Source of the DNA: Trichoplax adhaerens
Taxonomy: Eukaryota > Placozoa > Uniplacotomia > Trichoplacea > Trichoplacidae
Direction of reading: 5' to 3'
Assembly (NCBI RefSeq): GCF_000150275.1
Contig: NW_002060963.1
Coordinates: 901,262-965,261 of the forward strand
Length of the DNA stretch: 64,000 nucleotides
Part shown: one piece after another, positions 12,571-26,299 of the stretch
Position numbering within the stretch: the first letter of the stretch is position 1
How the letters are laid out: each line of letters starts with the position of its first letter
The notes under the pieces: generated by a model
The model's input: only the letters and a program-made list of their open reading frames with translations
The model's database searches: none
What the model was told of the DNA's origin: nothing
Position numbers and translations under genes: made by a program

Positions 12571-14284
12571 TCTCCAGGTTTCCACTGGGCTTTTACCAAT
12601 AGTCTAACTTGTCCATAGTGTACGACTTATTCATTTATCCCGTACCAGTAATACCCCTACTGTCATGCCCTACAGTAACATTGGAATACTGTACACTGTA
12701 AAGTAGGTGGTTGCATCGAAGATGAAAACTGGGCCAGGACTGAAATTGAAAGGGACAAAGGCTCCCTAAAATGGTTCATTGGATACTCTACTGTTTAAAA
12801 ATGATGCCGTGATACAATTCTGTATGATAATATGATGATGATATTTGACGATAGAATAGTATGGATTTTATTTAATTGAAAAGTCCATCGGTAGAAAGAA
12901 ATGGGGATTTTGGATGAGTAGGTGTCATGACGAAGATGGCATGCATGCCATTTCCAATTCATGAATATCTGGGTAGGAAAAAATCCTATGTTGACTGCAG
13001 CCTAGCCAACTTCTACAATACTAGACGTTTGGTAGGTTGTGGAGTATGTGGCATAAAGTCTGGCATTAGACTAGGATTACAAATATAACATTGTATTTTA
13101 TCCAACAGTATAGGCGTCTACTGTACAAAGCAGTCGTACACTAAACAACGCTGTCTATGAAAATAAATGCATCGAGAGATCCTTTACTAGGTGCGGGTTT
13201 TTTTCTTGAATGGGCTGTCAGCTGTTGGTATCTGAACATGGTGAACTTCCGTCGATTCCAATCTATGTACACTGTAATGGATCGATAGTCATTGCTGTAT
13301 AGACGAAGTTGTCGTCATAATTTCAATTATTCTACTAGCCAATTCATTGGAGACTGTTGTCGCGGTATAAAAAAAAAAACATACGGTTGGCTATCGTACT
13401 TCATTAAGTGGTCATCGTTCAATGTCGTACTTAAATAAACTATAGCTTGATCTTATTATAATAACATATATTATACATAATAGGAATTGACTCAGACGCT
13501 GTAGCATCGCTCTTCCATACAAACGCGTAGACAACCTTGGACGGCAAAAAAGTAACCCAATATAGGTGTACTTTCGTCATAGGTAGGTTGATCCAACCTC
13601 TTTCCATCATTCTATCATATTGCTGAACTGATGAATCGACGACGTACTGTATACTACGTATTGTACAGGCCTTAATTTACAGCTACAAAAAAATGTAGGT
13701 TGCACAAGAAAAAGCAACACTGTCCAATTTTGGGTAGGCATCCATTTCACCATTCCCTCATACTCATCCATATTTGTAGGCACATTGTCAATCAGATTAT
13801 CACATAAACGGTATCCAAATTAAAGCTTTGAATACGTCCTACATGGTATTTTAATCACTACAAGGCCATACCTTCCTTTGTCGTCTTTGATGTATCCGAC
13901 TGGTTGAGTCCAAGCTTGGAAAGGCGGCTTACAAATGATAGCCGTATCTCCTATGGAGTGTAGAGTATAGTATACAGACGACGATCCAGTCGATAGGCTG
14001 TAGTTTGTAGACTATCTTCTATACAAGATTCCAACAAAATTCAAGTGAAAGACAACAATTTCAAGCTGGAATTCAATCTTTCTCTATCCAATAGACACGA
14101 TGCGCCAAAGCTTCCAGTAATAATCAATCTATCTCCACCGGCAGCTTGGAAAAAATAAAATGCGACTTTGTTTTCCACTGCTACACTACAAGCTGTAATG
14201 TATACTTTAAGCACTGACACGATTGGCGTCGGCAATGGATACCGTACCGTTCCAGTAGTGGAATAAGAGTGGTGCGATCGTTGT

Positions 14285-14435
14285 ACGACGTCAGATCGTA
14301 GCATACAGTACTGTACTGTACAGTAAACAGGAGTTTGTATGGTCCATGCTACAGTACTGTGCACTGTACGACCGTGGATTCAAAGTACTGTACAGCGCGT
14401 CAGCTCTTGTACCACGTACTGTACTGTCAGAATAC
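14285..14435. repeat. Second cluster of TACTGTACAGTA-type repeats
   Basis: Contains catacagtactgtactgtacagt, acagtactgtgcactgtacg, agtactgtacagcg and acgtactgtactgtcag within 150 bp. It is the same motif family as at 11320-12570, 34125-34460 and 53265-53355. Confidence 0.75.
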
Positions 14436-16046
14436 GGCGATAGAGAGAGAGTGTATAGGAGAGAATGTTCCCTGTGGTAGAGGATGAAATGCTTGCACTC
14501 GCCATACTAACGCCGTAGTTTAGCAGGCCTCCATCATACCTAATCCTAGTGGTAAAGTGGACATTGATCGACTAGAAGCAATTGCTCATCAATTCAAAAT
14601 AGAGTCATTAATTAATTTATTGTAGATTCAATTTGGCAGTTTGCAAAGGTAAAAAGGGACAAATAGACACTACAGTAATCCACTCAATTGCCAACCTTGA
14701 AATTGATTCTCTTCATAGTGAGCCATAATCCACTGGCAGAGGGTTAGTGAGTCACTGAGTGAGTGGGAGGCTCTATCACCATTACCACTATGGTCCTCCC
14801 CCCCACCCCCCAGTCTTCAAAATAGTCGATTCGATTAACTTACAAAGATGCAATTATAATTTTGCAATGACAGTCATCAACTATTTTTCCATCGTCAATT
14901 TACAATCTTTCATCCTATTTAGCAGTAATGGCTGACTGGTTTGATCCATCATGTTGCCTTGTATCCAAGACAGCCAGCCAGTAAGCCACAGTCAACACAA
15001 AGTATAGCTAGGCAATTTTTTTTCTCTCTCCTTCGTTGTAGTTTTTACCGTCTGCTGGATGGACTACATGCGAGTACAAAGGCTTTATTCATGTCTGTAG
15101 TCAAAAGGAGCCTGTTCTTTTGGTGCTCAATATGGCCACGAAAGTGCACTGCAATACTATATACTGTCCATTCAATTGAATGTACAGTGGACAGTAGAGC
15201 ACTAATATCAGCCAGCAAAGTAATCGTACAACGCCGTCGAATTCATCTTACTTCTCAAAACAAATATTATTCTATAGCAATAATCACTATGTACACAAAA
15301 ATAACTCTTCATTCACAGACTTTAGGGTCTCCTTATAGCTGTAAACGACATTGTCAATGGTATATCGTTCAGTGTACAGTATCACGGTAACTCAATGTCT
15401 AGAACAGTTTGTTAGATTATTCTTTAGGGGGGGGGCAACAATGGCTTGCTACCGAGTCAAAAATAAGCGAGTTGAGCGTAAGGACTCGTGTACTAAATAG
15501 TAGAGCAATGAAAGAGTATAGTATACCATGCTGTCCTTCAAAAATCGAGCATAGTATCCTATCCTAATCATGAAAGAGTACTTTTTCATCCCTATACACA
15601 ATGGGATAAAGTAGAAAAGTTTCATTTTCCCCCTAATTGATGCGTTAAAGTCCGATATCAACACAATTTTCCTCATCCTATTTGCTAAGTAGCGGCAATG
15701 GATGGATAACTAACATATTGATCACGCTTTGGATGGTTACTATCTAGTTCATAACAGTAATAACGTAGTCAATTTAAAAAGCAAGAGTTGATACGGTAGT
15801 AATATTGGGGTTTCCATATTCGCATCCTGAGCTTGCAACAATACACACAAAAATGTTATCGATAAAAATAAAGCCCTAAAACAGATGCGGATATTGTAAA
15901 AATGGATTACGGTATCAGCGAATCAAATAAGTGAGAGAAACAATTCAATTATGTAATATCTTGCCAATAGATGTTTAAATTATTTATCCACTAATTGTAT
16001 ATTTAGCTACCGTACAGTGAGATTTAGCTACTGTTTGATTATTATT

Positions 16047-16393
16047 CTACGCCATAATGCTGTACATGATGAGCATTTTTTCCTTTTTTTTTTGAACCAT
16101 GTTATGGTATAGCATCACGGATGAGAAAGCCATAGACAGCTTTGAAATTCCATAGAAGAAAAATAGATTATAGTAGACACAAACAATAGTATAGACGGAA
16201 GGATAGGTTAAAGCCGACTTTATATATAGAACTGCATATAATAGTCTAGTAGCAATTGAAAAGTTAGCTATGGGTATATCGATAGGTGTATCTTCTATCA
16301 TCGATTGTATAGTTATACATGCATACAGTATTGTAAACGGGACAATCTCAACGATCAAGAAAGCCAATAATAACAGACTATCCAGTTTTCTAT
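16047..16393 (-). other. Possible multi-pass membrane protein exon (weak 7TM-like)
   Basis: An open stretch reads RKLDSLLLLAFLIVEIVPF, then ILYACITIQSM, then LLYAVLYIKSALTYPSVY. The spacing faintly resembles helices 6 and 7 of a rhodopsin-like GPCR with a YPxxY-like end. A possible acceptor lies just upstream (ACGATAG). I found no matching exon for helices 1-5 between 16400 and 17700. It may be a decayed fragment or a chance AT-rich hydrophobic frame. Confidence 0.2.
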
Positions 16394-19300
16394 CGTTTAT
16401 TATTACCGTTAAAATGAATTATTTTTAGCATTATAATTGCTGGAATACACCTGGAATTTTAGGCTTGTGATTTGTAATAGATAATTTCAAATTTGGTTAA
16501 TACCATTAATACTAAAATTATCCTTAACTTGATTGGGTTATAATGATAAAGATAACAGTAGCGCTTATTAGTAGTGGACCCAGGTTATAAAATGTCAATA
16601 AAGGATAGAAAAATGGAAACTTTTCATCGCTGACTTATCTCCTAAGAGTGTCCGATACCTACAAAAGCAATCCCGTAATTCTAAATGTTTATTAGGATTC
16701 GTCATAATCAATTTTTTCTTAATCCTATTATCATGTCAATTAAAATCAAGAAAATAATAGCCAATGACTTAACTAGAAGAACAATTCGTATCAATGTTTA
16801 GATCCAATAGAATGTTTTAGAAATTATAAGAAAATTAAAATATAATATTTTACCCATATTACACCTTACACCGTCTTAGAAGACATTGATCTACAGTACA
16901 ACTGTAATGACCAAGAAATTAGAAATCGAAAGATTTTTTTCAATGAAATGAATTATTCCAACAATATGTTTTGTAGATAATATAATCAGGAGTCTCGTTA
17001 AAAAGAGAATCAAAATATTAATTGCCACTGCTTAGGCACTATGGAGTAACTTTGTCTAAATACAAAATAAAAAATGAGCTGATTTACATTATTTGCTTTA
17101 CAGACTAATACCATCTGTACTTAAAAAGTCGTCGAAATAGAAGGAAAAAATTTGAAAAAATGATGGATAAATTGAACTTTTTTATCGCTATTAATATAAA
17201 AATTAAAATAGGCTATTTGACCAATAGGAGATAGATCGAGTATATACTTTTAATCTAATATAAACTATTGATGCAATTTATAAAATGATGCTTCCTTTCC
17301 TTCATTATTTGCCCTATTACTCCTAGACTGCTGAAAAAATTTTCACTTTGGGGAAGAGGGATGCACCAAATTTTTAGAAATTTTATTCATTTATGCAATT
17401 GTACATCTTATAACAAAGAGATTAAAGAAACCGAAATATCCTGTTATTAATGATTGACATCTGCAGCATCAGCTAGCAATAAATGACAGACTGTTAGCGA
17501 AAGATATTTTCTTGGTCTATAAATCATTTCAATTGTTCTACGAAATATCCTACTGTTATACATTATGTCTAAATACAGTATACGCGTATATCTGCATAAG
17601 TTTAAATGGAAAAGCGATAATTGGTCAACAAAATACGATACCAAAACTTCCTACTATAATTTCATTATGGAAATAAATGACGTAACTTAATACTACAGAT
17701 GCCAACTGTTCCTTGCCTAATAGAATCCATACCAGTGATAATTGAATCAAGTTTAGAGCATTGACACTATATTCTACATTATTTTCCTCTTTTCCATTCA
17801 CTTATAGTAGGCCCAATTGGTTGCATAATAGAATTGAACAACTATGGTAATATTCATCTTCTGAATAAGAGTTTTGACTCAATTGTGGAAGTACATGGTA
17901 AAGTATATATCTGCATATTTTTAAATACAAAAGCGATAATCAGTCTACAAAATATGACAGTAGAATTTCCTTCTATAAATTTATTATGAAAAATAAGTAA
18001 CGTGACTCTGTGCTATCGATACTAGTTTTTCTTGCCTGATAGAATCCATATCAGTGATAATTAAATCAAGTAGAGCATTGACACTCCATTCTATATTATT
18101 TTCCATCACTTTCCATCCCTTTCCAATTGATTGCGTAATACGCATTATTAAGCATCTATGGTAATATGCATAATCTTCTACTTAAGACGTTCCTGCTCAT
18201 TTGCTGAAGTTTACGTGATGCATACCCGTAGTTTTTCCAAGCGACTATTTTGATGAAGCAAAGATAATCCTTTGTACATACTACTCTAGACTGGTATGCA
18301 AATTGCATACAACAAGATTGATCATGAATAGATTAATAAATTTGTAACGAAAAAAAATGAGTAATAGAATTCGATATACTTCAACCAATTGAAGATCTTA
18401 ATTGCATCCATATCGAATTATACAGCAACTGCTAGTTGCAATTAGTCTTTAACAGTGAATGAAGTACGATAAATACCCTACTATGGCTCATTTTACTCAA
18501 AACAGTGTGTTAGACGTTAAAATAATTAAACGTCAGAAGTGACTAGTTGCTAATTACAACACATGTTTACATCAATAGCTTCGAAATTTTTGTTACGCTG
18601 TCCTATCTCACTATATATATACATACTGATATAATCAATAGTTCTTACCAAGCCCAAATGATGTAAATGAGCAAAAATGTTGCAAGCATTTTTACTGTAT
18701 TGTACAAGATGCACCATTTTGGCAAGAAAGAGGTAATAATATAGTTATAATTGACGAAATTGAAACGATAACCGCCATAGCCTAATAAAGTATCATGAAA
18801 TAATTGTTATAAAATAATTATTATCATTTTTGACGTCATTTCCTAATAAATGATTTGATAATTTTCTCTTTAGTATTGTCTGTCAATGCCATCTTTTCAT
18901 ACTTATCGTCCAGTTACGTCAAATAGCGATTATGTAATATATAAAATTTATCACTAATCGGTTTATTCGTTTTAATAGACTCATCATAAAATTTATGCAT
19001 TCGATATACGAAGATGCATAAAAAAGTACGTCATATACTTGTCAATTAAAGAGTTTTCATTTATTATATGAAATTCTACAACTAGCCAATGTATTCACAT
19101 TAATACAAATTAATCACGAAATTTACAGATCTGATGAGCGAATACAAGCACAAATTACGACATAAATTTATCCATTATCAGAATGATAATTATAACATTG
19201 TGAGAGTCTCCATTCGTTCTATAAAAATTTTCATTACTAAGTTGTTTTTTCCATTTTAACACAAGTTGAAGGTGAAATTTATAGATCTGATGAGTCAATG

Positions 19301-20299
19301 TAGAGAAAAAGTACAGCATAAGGTAGATATGTTATTATTTTGATGATGATGCTAGGTAAGACCCTTCATTTATCTTTTTAGATACTAGACGCATCTGTAC
19401 TATCGATAAATAATGACCTTATATTCGATAAAAAAAAAAACGCCGTAATCACAACAAAAAGACGATAAACTTTTGTAAGATCGTAAGGAAATTGAAGATA
19501 CTTACGCGTCTATTGCACACCCTAAGATCGTCGATTTATTGAAAATCTAGTACAAAGCAGTCGCTATTAACTGTTAATAAAATCTTAAGAAATATCAGCT
19601 GATATTGCAATAGCCACATTTAGTAACTTAATTGGTTTTTAAACTATTTAAATAATCAAATTCTGTTGCAAAATTATTATAACTCTCTTTTATGATGTAG
19701 TAGTGATTTTATTTATTTACTGTTATACCTGTCGTGCAGTATGTCTATGTACAGCATTTACGCTAAATGCTTCAATCTTTTCGAAGCATTTTGCAATACC
19801 TTATATAAACATAAGAATAACACTTGTGGTATAGGCATGCATCATGATACTTTAGTCAGGCATTTGAAGACGAGAACAGAGCAATAGACAAAGTAGATAG
19901 AATGCATTATACTGTTGACAGGAAAATAATTATACGTATATAATTAATTACTGTTAATAAGCCTCAATACAAGAAATACATTCAAAAACCCTTTATTGAT
20001 TATACGTATCGATCTGTAATAAGTTTACATAATACGACAAAAACAAATGATCCAAGAGAACGATAGCGATATCGATATTTGATTATAGAGTCTATTTAAT
20101 CCTTTAACATATCTGAGATAAAAGTATCAGGAAAGATTTGTTACATGACTGTGTTAGCGTAACTGTATTCTCTACATTAAAAATTGTAATTATTATCATC
20201 GCCTTCTAAAATCATCCTCACTAACAAGTTATTGCAAACCAAGAATCGGATATATATTTTTGGTTGCTAAAATTTAAAGATTAATATGGATTAATTAAA
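16394..20299. other. AT-rich intergenic region, no gene recognised
   Basis: Lies downstream of NAPA, whose stop is at 20300-20302. It is mostly AT-rich sequence with no splice-consistent coding exons that I could find. The only structure seen is the old tandem duplication at 17560-18187. Confidence 0.55.
17560..18187. repeat. Old tandem duplication, two units of about 310 bp
   Basis: Unit A (17560-17873) and unit B (17885-18187) share ordered blocks: tatatctgcata, aaaagcgataat, agaatccata-cagtgataatt-aatcaag, tagagcattgacact, and tatggtaatat-cat-atcttct. Divergence is considerable. No open frame is conserved between the units. Confidence 0.65.
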
Positions 20300-23200
20300 T
20301 TAATTTAACTCAGGTTCTTCGCCTAATCGCTTTTTGATCCGTAATAGTAATGTCGTGGTCCATTGGTCAAGGCGTGATATTTTATCATAATCTTTGATCT
20401 GTAAAGAGCGGTATTACATTTGACAGTTAGCAGCTTAGCAAAAAGCAATTTATTGATATAAAGTTATCAAGTGTTAAGGATTGTAAGTAGCTGATACGAC
20501 AAAAAAGCCCTTTTGCATACCATGTTGCGTTAGACAGTAATAATTACTTACGTGATCAGTAAATTCATCAACATTTTCTTCTTCACCAGCACAAATAAGT
20601 TTCTTTGATAAATTAGATAACAAAATTAACTATTAGCATAAATCAGGTGGATTAATCCGGGACATTAAAAGACAGAAATTGGTAGCTTTTCTTCATTCCA
20701 TCATTTTTTGCCGAGCATACCAACCTCAATTAATTTGCATTCTCTAGAGTCTTGAAACGCTGGATACATTCCACAATATTTTTCAGCCGCATGCTATGTA
20801 AAATGTAATTTTGAATTTTAACCAGTACGTACAGACAGTAGTTATAACGAATTGCTTCCTACCTTAGCATCCAGAAAATCTTGGCACATATGACATAAGG
20901 AGGCTTTGAAGAAGTACTCCTTGCAGCTATATTTTAATAAAGTATTTTCCAGGCTAGCAGCCGCTACCTATGATTGAAACTTGAAATTATTACGATGATA
21001 TCTAACACAATACATGATATGCCATTTCGACATTCAGAACTAATGATGTCTTGTACAGTAGTTTATGATAATAAATCAACCGTAAATATGCTCAACATTT
21101 CTTAAGGTAAGATGAATAATTTAAAAATAAGCCATACAAATCGTAATAATCTTCAAAATTTTATACACTACTACACCAAATAATAACGGATTAATAAACC
21201 ATGGTTACAATATCTATAAATTATCGTTGATAACGATTAAATTAATTAGCCTTTTATCAAATATCATACTAATTCAATTAGATTTATATCTCAATACAAC
21301 CACACATCCATTAAAAGTATGTGCGATAACAGGAACTACAGCTTTTTATTATATCAAAATTACTGACCTCTTCGTATATCTCAATAGCCTTTCGATAATC
21401 TTCTAATTGAGCTGCATACATAGCTACGCGAAGTAGGCACTTGTTTGCTGAACTAGTCGTTATGATATTTCAACATGGGTATTAATTTATTATAGAATTT
21501 ACACCGAGTCTTTACTGTACTCAGGCAGTTGTATTAAAAATGCTGTTTGTCTAGTTTTAAACGGTTTTCGATAGGTACATGGTTAGAAACATACATCGCT
21601 TGACAACGAGAGATACACACCTGGTTGAATCTTCTCCTCTGTAATAATCTGCTGCTTTTTCATAATTTGCCATTGCCTACGAAAGCATGGTTATTTACTA
21701 ACAAATCGTATATATTGCGCTATGACATAGATGGTTGATGACTTCGAATTAGCATAAGTTCATATCTATTTTGAAAATTACGTAGCGAAAATAAGTTATG
21801 GCAACGCGAAATCAAACCTTGTCTACTTCCGTTAGTTCATTTTCGTAAATCTCAGCAATTGATATGTGATGCTTTGCAGCGATACTGAATCTTCCCTGGA
21901 TGCCATATAGTGAACAAATATTTATTATACTGCGGGGTATACGATGATATGTTGTACATACTACTGATATTATTTATAATTACTATGATTTGAATGATAA
22001 TTTTCTTATTGCTTTCGCTTTCTGTTGCAATTATTATAAATAATATTATTTACCATGTCCGTAAAGATTTCGACGGCTTTATTAAGAGATTCGATAGCCT
22101 CTGTTGGAAGATAATCAACATAAGATCGTACGTATGTTATGAGAAAGGTATTTGCAATATAGCTGTAGATAACAAATTAGCCAAGCGTACATACTTTCAG
22201 GTTCAGATTTCTTAAAACATGTTGCAGCATCTACGAAGAAGGATGCAGCCTCATGCCGACTTTGAAGATGGATTTTGAGCCGTGCAGCTTCGCAAAATGC
22301 TCCAGCGGCCTCTGTAAAGGTAATATTACCAAGCACATAGAGGTTATATATCTCTAGTGACTTTAGTGCCATATAGATTCAATCAGGTTGCATAGCAAAA
22401 TATTGTATTACTGATGTAATTTGATCTAGCAGAAACAATTTAATATAGATGAGCATATTTTGCCAGGCTTACCGCTCCATTTCTTGGCCATTTTGAATGA
22501 ATTGCCAGCGCGTTGATATAAGTCACAGGCATCTTCCAATTTTGAAGTAGCTCCTCCTCTGTATTTGAAATGAAGTTGAAGACATTAATGATAGAGCCCA
22601 GTGAAAAGCAGTAAGCACATATGTTGTATTTTAAAATTAAGATTTATAAGTGGATTTGAAGGATTTAACGGTAAAAATGCTTTTAAAACTGAGAGAATGA
22701 CAGTTTAACTTTAAGAATAGAGGCTGAGATGGAAAAGCTGATGTAGATGTTTAATTTTCAGCAAATTACATTTCTATAGTTAAGTTTGTAATAATAAATA
22801 CTGTACCAGTAGTTATTTTAACGCAAAGAATAATATCTATGCTGTGTTGAAGTTAGCAAAACTGTCCTTCTGCCATTGTAGCGAATACGCATAATTTAAA
22901 TAAGGTATGAGTATAGTAAGTACGCAAATAACGCTCTCAAAGTTTTACCAGCCTATATTTACTTCGTTATACTCGCATAATGCCAATGAAAATGTTATAG
23001 CATCATTAATCATTTCACCTTTCATTTATATTTGATGAATAGAGTATCAACCTTTAACAAGCAAGTATACGTGACAATGAATTAAGAAATACTTGTACTG
23101 TCAATTGTGCTGCATATATTAACTTGTTAGCAACGGTAAGTTCATATGGGCGGCGAAAACCCAGCGTCGAATCAAGAACTAGACCTATTTGGTCAAATCC

Positions 23201-26200
23201 TTTCCAAAACTCGACGCTGGTCTCCCAAAATATAAAATTTAAGCAAAACCTTGTGTGTAAATATATTAGATCATTTCGTATTATTCTTTTAATAAAATAA
23301 GATTAAAGAGTCTAATGTCATTAAGGAAAATCATCCATTCACAAAATCTACTTGCAATTTTAATTGACAGTGTGGTTGTCCTGTTCAATATCTGAAATTT
23401 TCCTCTTGAGCTAATGTTATGTTATGCTTACAAATGCGAAATATTTGTGCAATAATAGTCACGCACAGCATTCGAAAGGGAGTTTTCTAATCTTACATAA
23501 TAATATATAAGTCCTCAATATCATTAGTAATTAGTAGGATACCTGCTACAAAACACGCAGTTATTCGTCGTTTACACCGTTGCAGTACACTTGTACAGAA
23601 TCATTTTAATCACGTTAGCCAAAAGCTTACCTATGGCATTAAAATTTAGGAACAATAGCATGATAATTGCACGCATCCAATTAAGAATCAAGAAGAAGGT
23701 GGCATTAAAATAAAGCGACAAGCCGGTTACCCCCTGGAGTAAAAGACTATGGCTAATAAACTCTAGTACAAAATTGAGTATCTATCATAATTAATTGGTA
23801 AGTTAATGGCAGTCATTAGTCAATCCTAATTACCCTATGTCGTAAGGACATAAAATATCAATATTCAGATTTTATTGAAAAAGTAGCTTAGCGACTCTAT
23901 CCGGAGCAGAATTGTTGGCATCCCAAGTTAGAAATGTGATTGATCGCTAAGCTTCTTGAACTGTGCCGTCCGTAAACGTAATCATAACTCAAAATATACT
24001 ATACAACTTGAATATTGTCTTTACTAAAGGAAGATAAACTAGATTGGAGTCTAAGAGGGTGCAATTATTCCATCACTGCGAGGGTATACACTTTAAAAGA
24101 TCGATTGATGATGATATAGCTAGTTCTATTTTCACGGTCAACAAACAGGGTGTACAGTTGCAAGCTACTTATTATTCGTTGGAGGCAAGACAGTAGAATG
24201 AATACAGTAATCAAAAGATTAGGTCGCAAAAAGAAGGACATAAATGGGTTTAAGTTACCTGGTAAACAAGCAATATAATTCAAAATTATTCATCAACATT
24301 GAATCCGCAGTGACTTTTTTCAATGCAGTGTGACTACCGTATACGGGACTAAATTACGGTCAATTATAAAACTCTTGATGAAGGGTAACAAGGAATTAAG
24401 GTACGTTGACCATCATCTATTCATTGTTAAAGTTGGAAAACTTTTCTACGAATTACCTGGACTACAAAATAGCTTGAAAAGTCCACTAACAATCGCTATT
24501 TTAATGATTGCCCGTGAATGCACGTAGTCAATTGTAAATTGGATAATGTACGCTACCCTATGCAATGATAAACGCCTACCAGAAACTAGCGTTATTTGGG
24601 TTTTCAAATTGTACGGTAGCTATATGAAATGATCATCTCTAATTCTCAATACAAGGATAAGCTTGATTCCAACATCATAGGCTATATACTACAGCTTCAT
24701 GAAATTTTATGCCATGATGTCTAGCGAATCTTGTTGTGTTCACAAGCTGAGGATAGTTTTACGATCTATTGTCCTATGTATCGAATGCTTACTTCAATAA
24801 CGAGAATGAAATTGCCGTCAGTGTTTGTTTTAAAGAGTCTCGATGGAATCGGTAGAAAGACTGTGTAGGGTGGAATAACGTTTTACGATCTATCGTCGTA
24901 TTTATGGAATACTAATTTTCATAGTAAGAATGAAATGATCGATAGTGTTTATGTTTTCAAGAGCGTAAATGGAATTGGTCGAAAGCCTGCGTCGAGCCAA
25001 ATGATGATTTACGATCTGTTGTCCTTCTTTTTATCCAATGCTTCTTTCCATAACGAGAATGATGATCGATAGCGCTTATGTTTTAAAGAGTCTCGATGGA
25101 ATCGGTAGAAAGCTTGTGTAGAAGAGTAGAGCCGAATGATGTTTTACAATCGATCGTCCTATTTATCCAATGCTTATTTCCATCATGAGAATGAAATGAT
25201 GGATGGTGTTTATGTTTTACAAGAGTCTATATAGAGTCGGCAGAGAGCCTGTGTCGAACAGTAGAGCCGATGTTTACAATCGATCGTCCTATTTAGCTAA
25301 TGGTTATTTCCATAACAAGAATGAAATCAGCATCGATGGTGTGTACTCGTATGTTGGAAAGGAATGGAAATGGAATCGGTCGAAAGTTTGTGTTGTGCAG
25401 TCGAGTCAAATGATGGAAAGTAGCACCCAGTTTAGAAGATTGTTCCATCAGCAATAAGAATCTTAGCGAACGGATGATGATCGTTTTGTAGAGTACAACT
25501 CTATTCGAGTCAAGCCGTCAAGTATCCAAGAAAATGGTCATAACTCTATTGCATGGAAGACCATTTCTAAACGACTACAACGACTAGACATTTATGCAAT
25601 CGTTTCCCGTGTTGTTTTGTTCGATCGCTCGACTAGCTCATCTGCCATTTTATTGGAAAGCAAGTTAGTGACATTGAAAAGACTAGAATCATTCATTACA
25701 CAATTATGATGGCCGTTGTAGTTACATGAATAATTCAAAATTCAAAATGGATACATGATGAAGAAGATGCTCTCCCGTTGTACATGACTGTAGTTTTGTT
25801 TAACTTGTAGTACAGTGAAGAAAGTGCTACGATACCGCTTGTATTTACATAAGAAAAACTAGGAAGAAATGTTGTAAAATGGAATAAATTATGATCATGT
25901 TGACGATGTATGACGGTCAGACAAGATACAAGTAGAAATAGACGATTGGAATGCGTTCGATACTATTATCCCTGTTACTTGCATGACTTTTATGTAGAGA
26001 GCAATTTATCCTTTCTTTACAAAAGCATCCAATCTACTCATAATCCATCCAAGTTTGACATGATATGAGTAGAAATGAACGTGGAGAAGGAGTTTTTGAA
26101 TGATGATGATACCTATCTCCATTCGTCTTTGCGTACAACTAGCCAAATAACACGTTCAACACGTATAAATCTCTATCCAATGAACAGTAAGACGCTATCA

Positions 26201-26299
26201 TTACCCGAAAATGCTGCCAAAAAATCCTTGCGAAGACTTCTCTCTCTTTTGAGCTTGAGCAACAAACTCGAAACCCTTTTGCTCATTGACATCAGCCAT
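20300..26299 (-). CDS. NAPA: Alpha-SNAP, soluble NSF attachment protein
   Basis: Cytosolic adaptor that binds SNARE complexes and recruits NSF for their disassembly after membrane fusion. Eleven exons: 26299-26205, 22558-22473, 22311-22195, 22100-22054, 21895-21818, 21676-21621, 21452-21368, 20967-20863, 20793-20725, 20602-20552, 20398-20300. All phases agree and total 295 residues, the same length as human alpha-SNAP. Exon 1 gives [12 protein letters not shown] followed by the membrane-contact loop [15 protein letters not shown]-like helices follow: [54 protein letters not shown]. The C-terminal NSF-activating end is [20 protein letters not shown]. Exon 1 lies 3.65 kb upstream of exon 2 and sits inside an unrelated plus-strand open frame. 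Intron 1 carries tandem repeats. One internal acceptor (before exon 10) is AAG. Confidence 0.97.
23161..23220. repeat. GC-rich 10-bp inverted repeat in NAPA intron 1
   Basis: Arms ccagcgtcga (23161-23170) and tcgacgctgg (23211-23220) are perfect reverse complements around a 40-nt loop. The loop itself contains gacc/ggtc. The element is GC-rich against an AT-rich background. Its nature is unknown. Confidence 0.6.
24757..25420. repeat. Tandem repeat in NAPA intron 1, period about 124-135 bp, five copies
   Basis: The unit begins ttttac(g/a)atc(t/g)atcgtcct and continues with ccaatgcttatttcca, aacgagaatgaaatgatcgatag, and gagtctcgatggaatcggtagaaagc. Starts are at 24757, 24881, 25007, 25142 and 25273. 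Copies differ by substitutions and small indels. Confidence 0.85.

Larger units (their letters stand above)
9976..16046. other. Intergenic region, 6 kb, repeat-bearing, no gene recognised
   Basis: Upstream of SLC8. It carries many copies of a self-complementary motif around TACTGTACAGTA, mainly at 11320-12570 and 14285-14435, homopolymer runs (A at about 13369, G at 15427-15435), and a perfect 14-bp hairpin at 12530-12566. Several open frames (10834-11097, 14941-15390) have no recognisable homology or exon context. I consider them chance. Confidence 0.55.

Noticed and set aside
12340-14435. Hairpins in the TACTGTACAGTA clusters as microRNA precursors
   Set aside because: Most stems are short and arise from the simple palindromic word itself. 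No precursor-length imperfect hairpin was seen.
14941-15390. 149-codon plus-strand open frame
   Set aside because: No recognisable domain, biased composition, no splice-consistent neighbours, and located in repeat-rich intergenic DNA.
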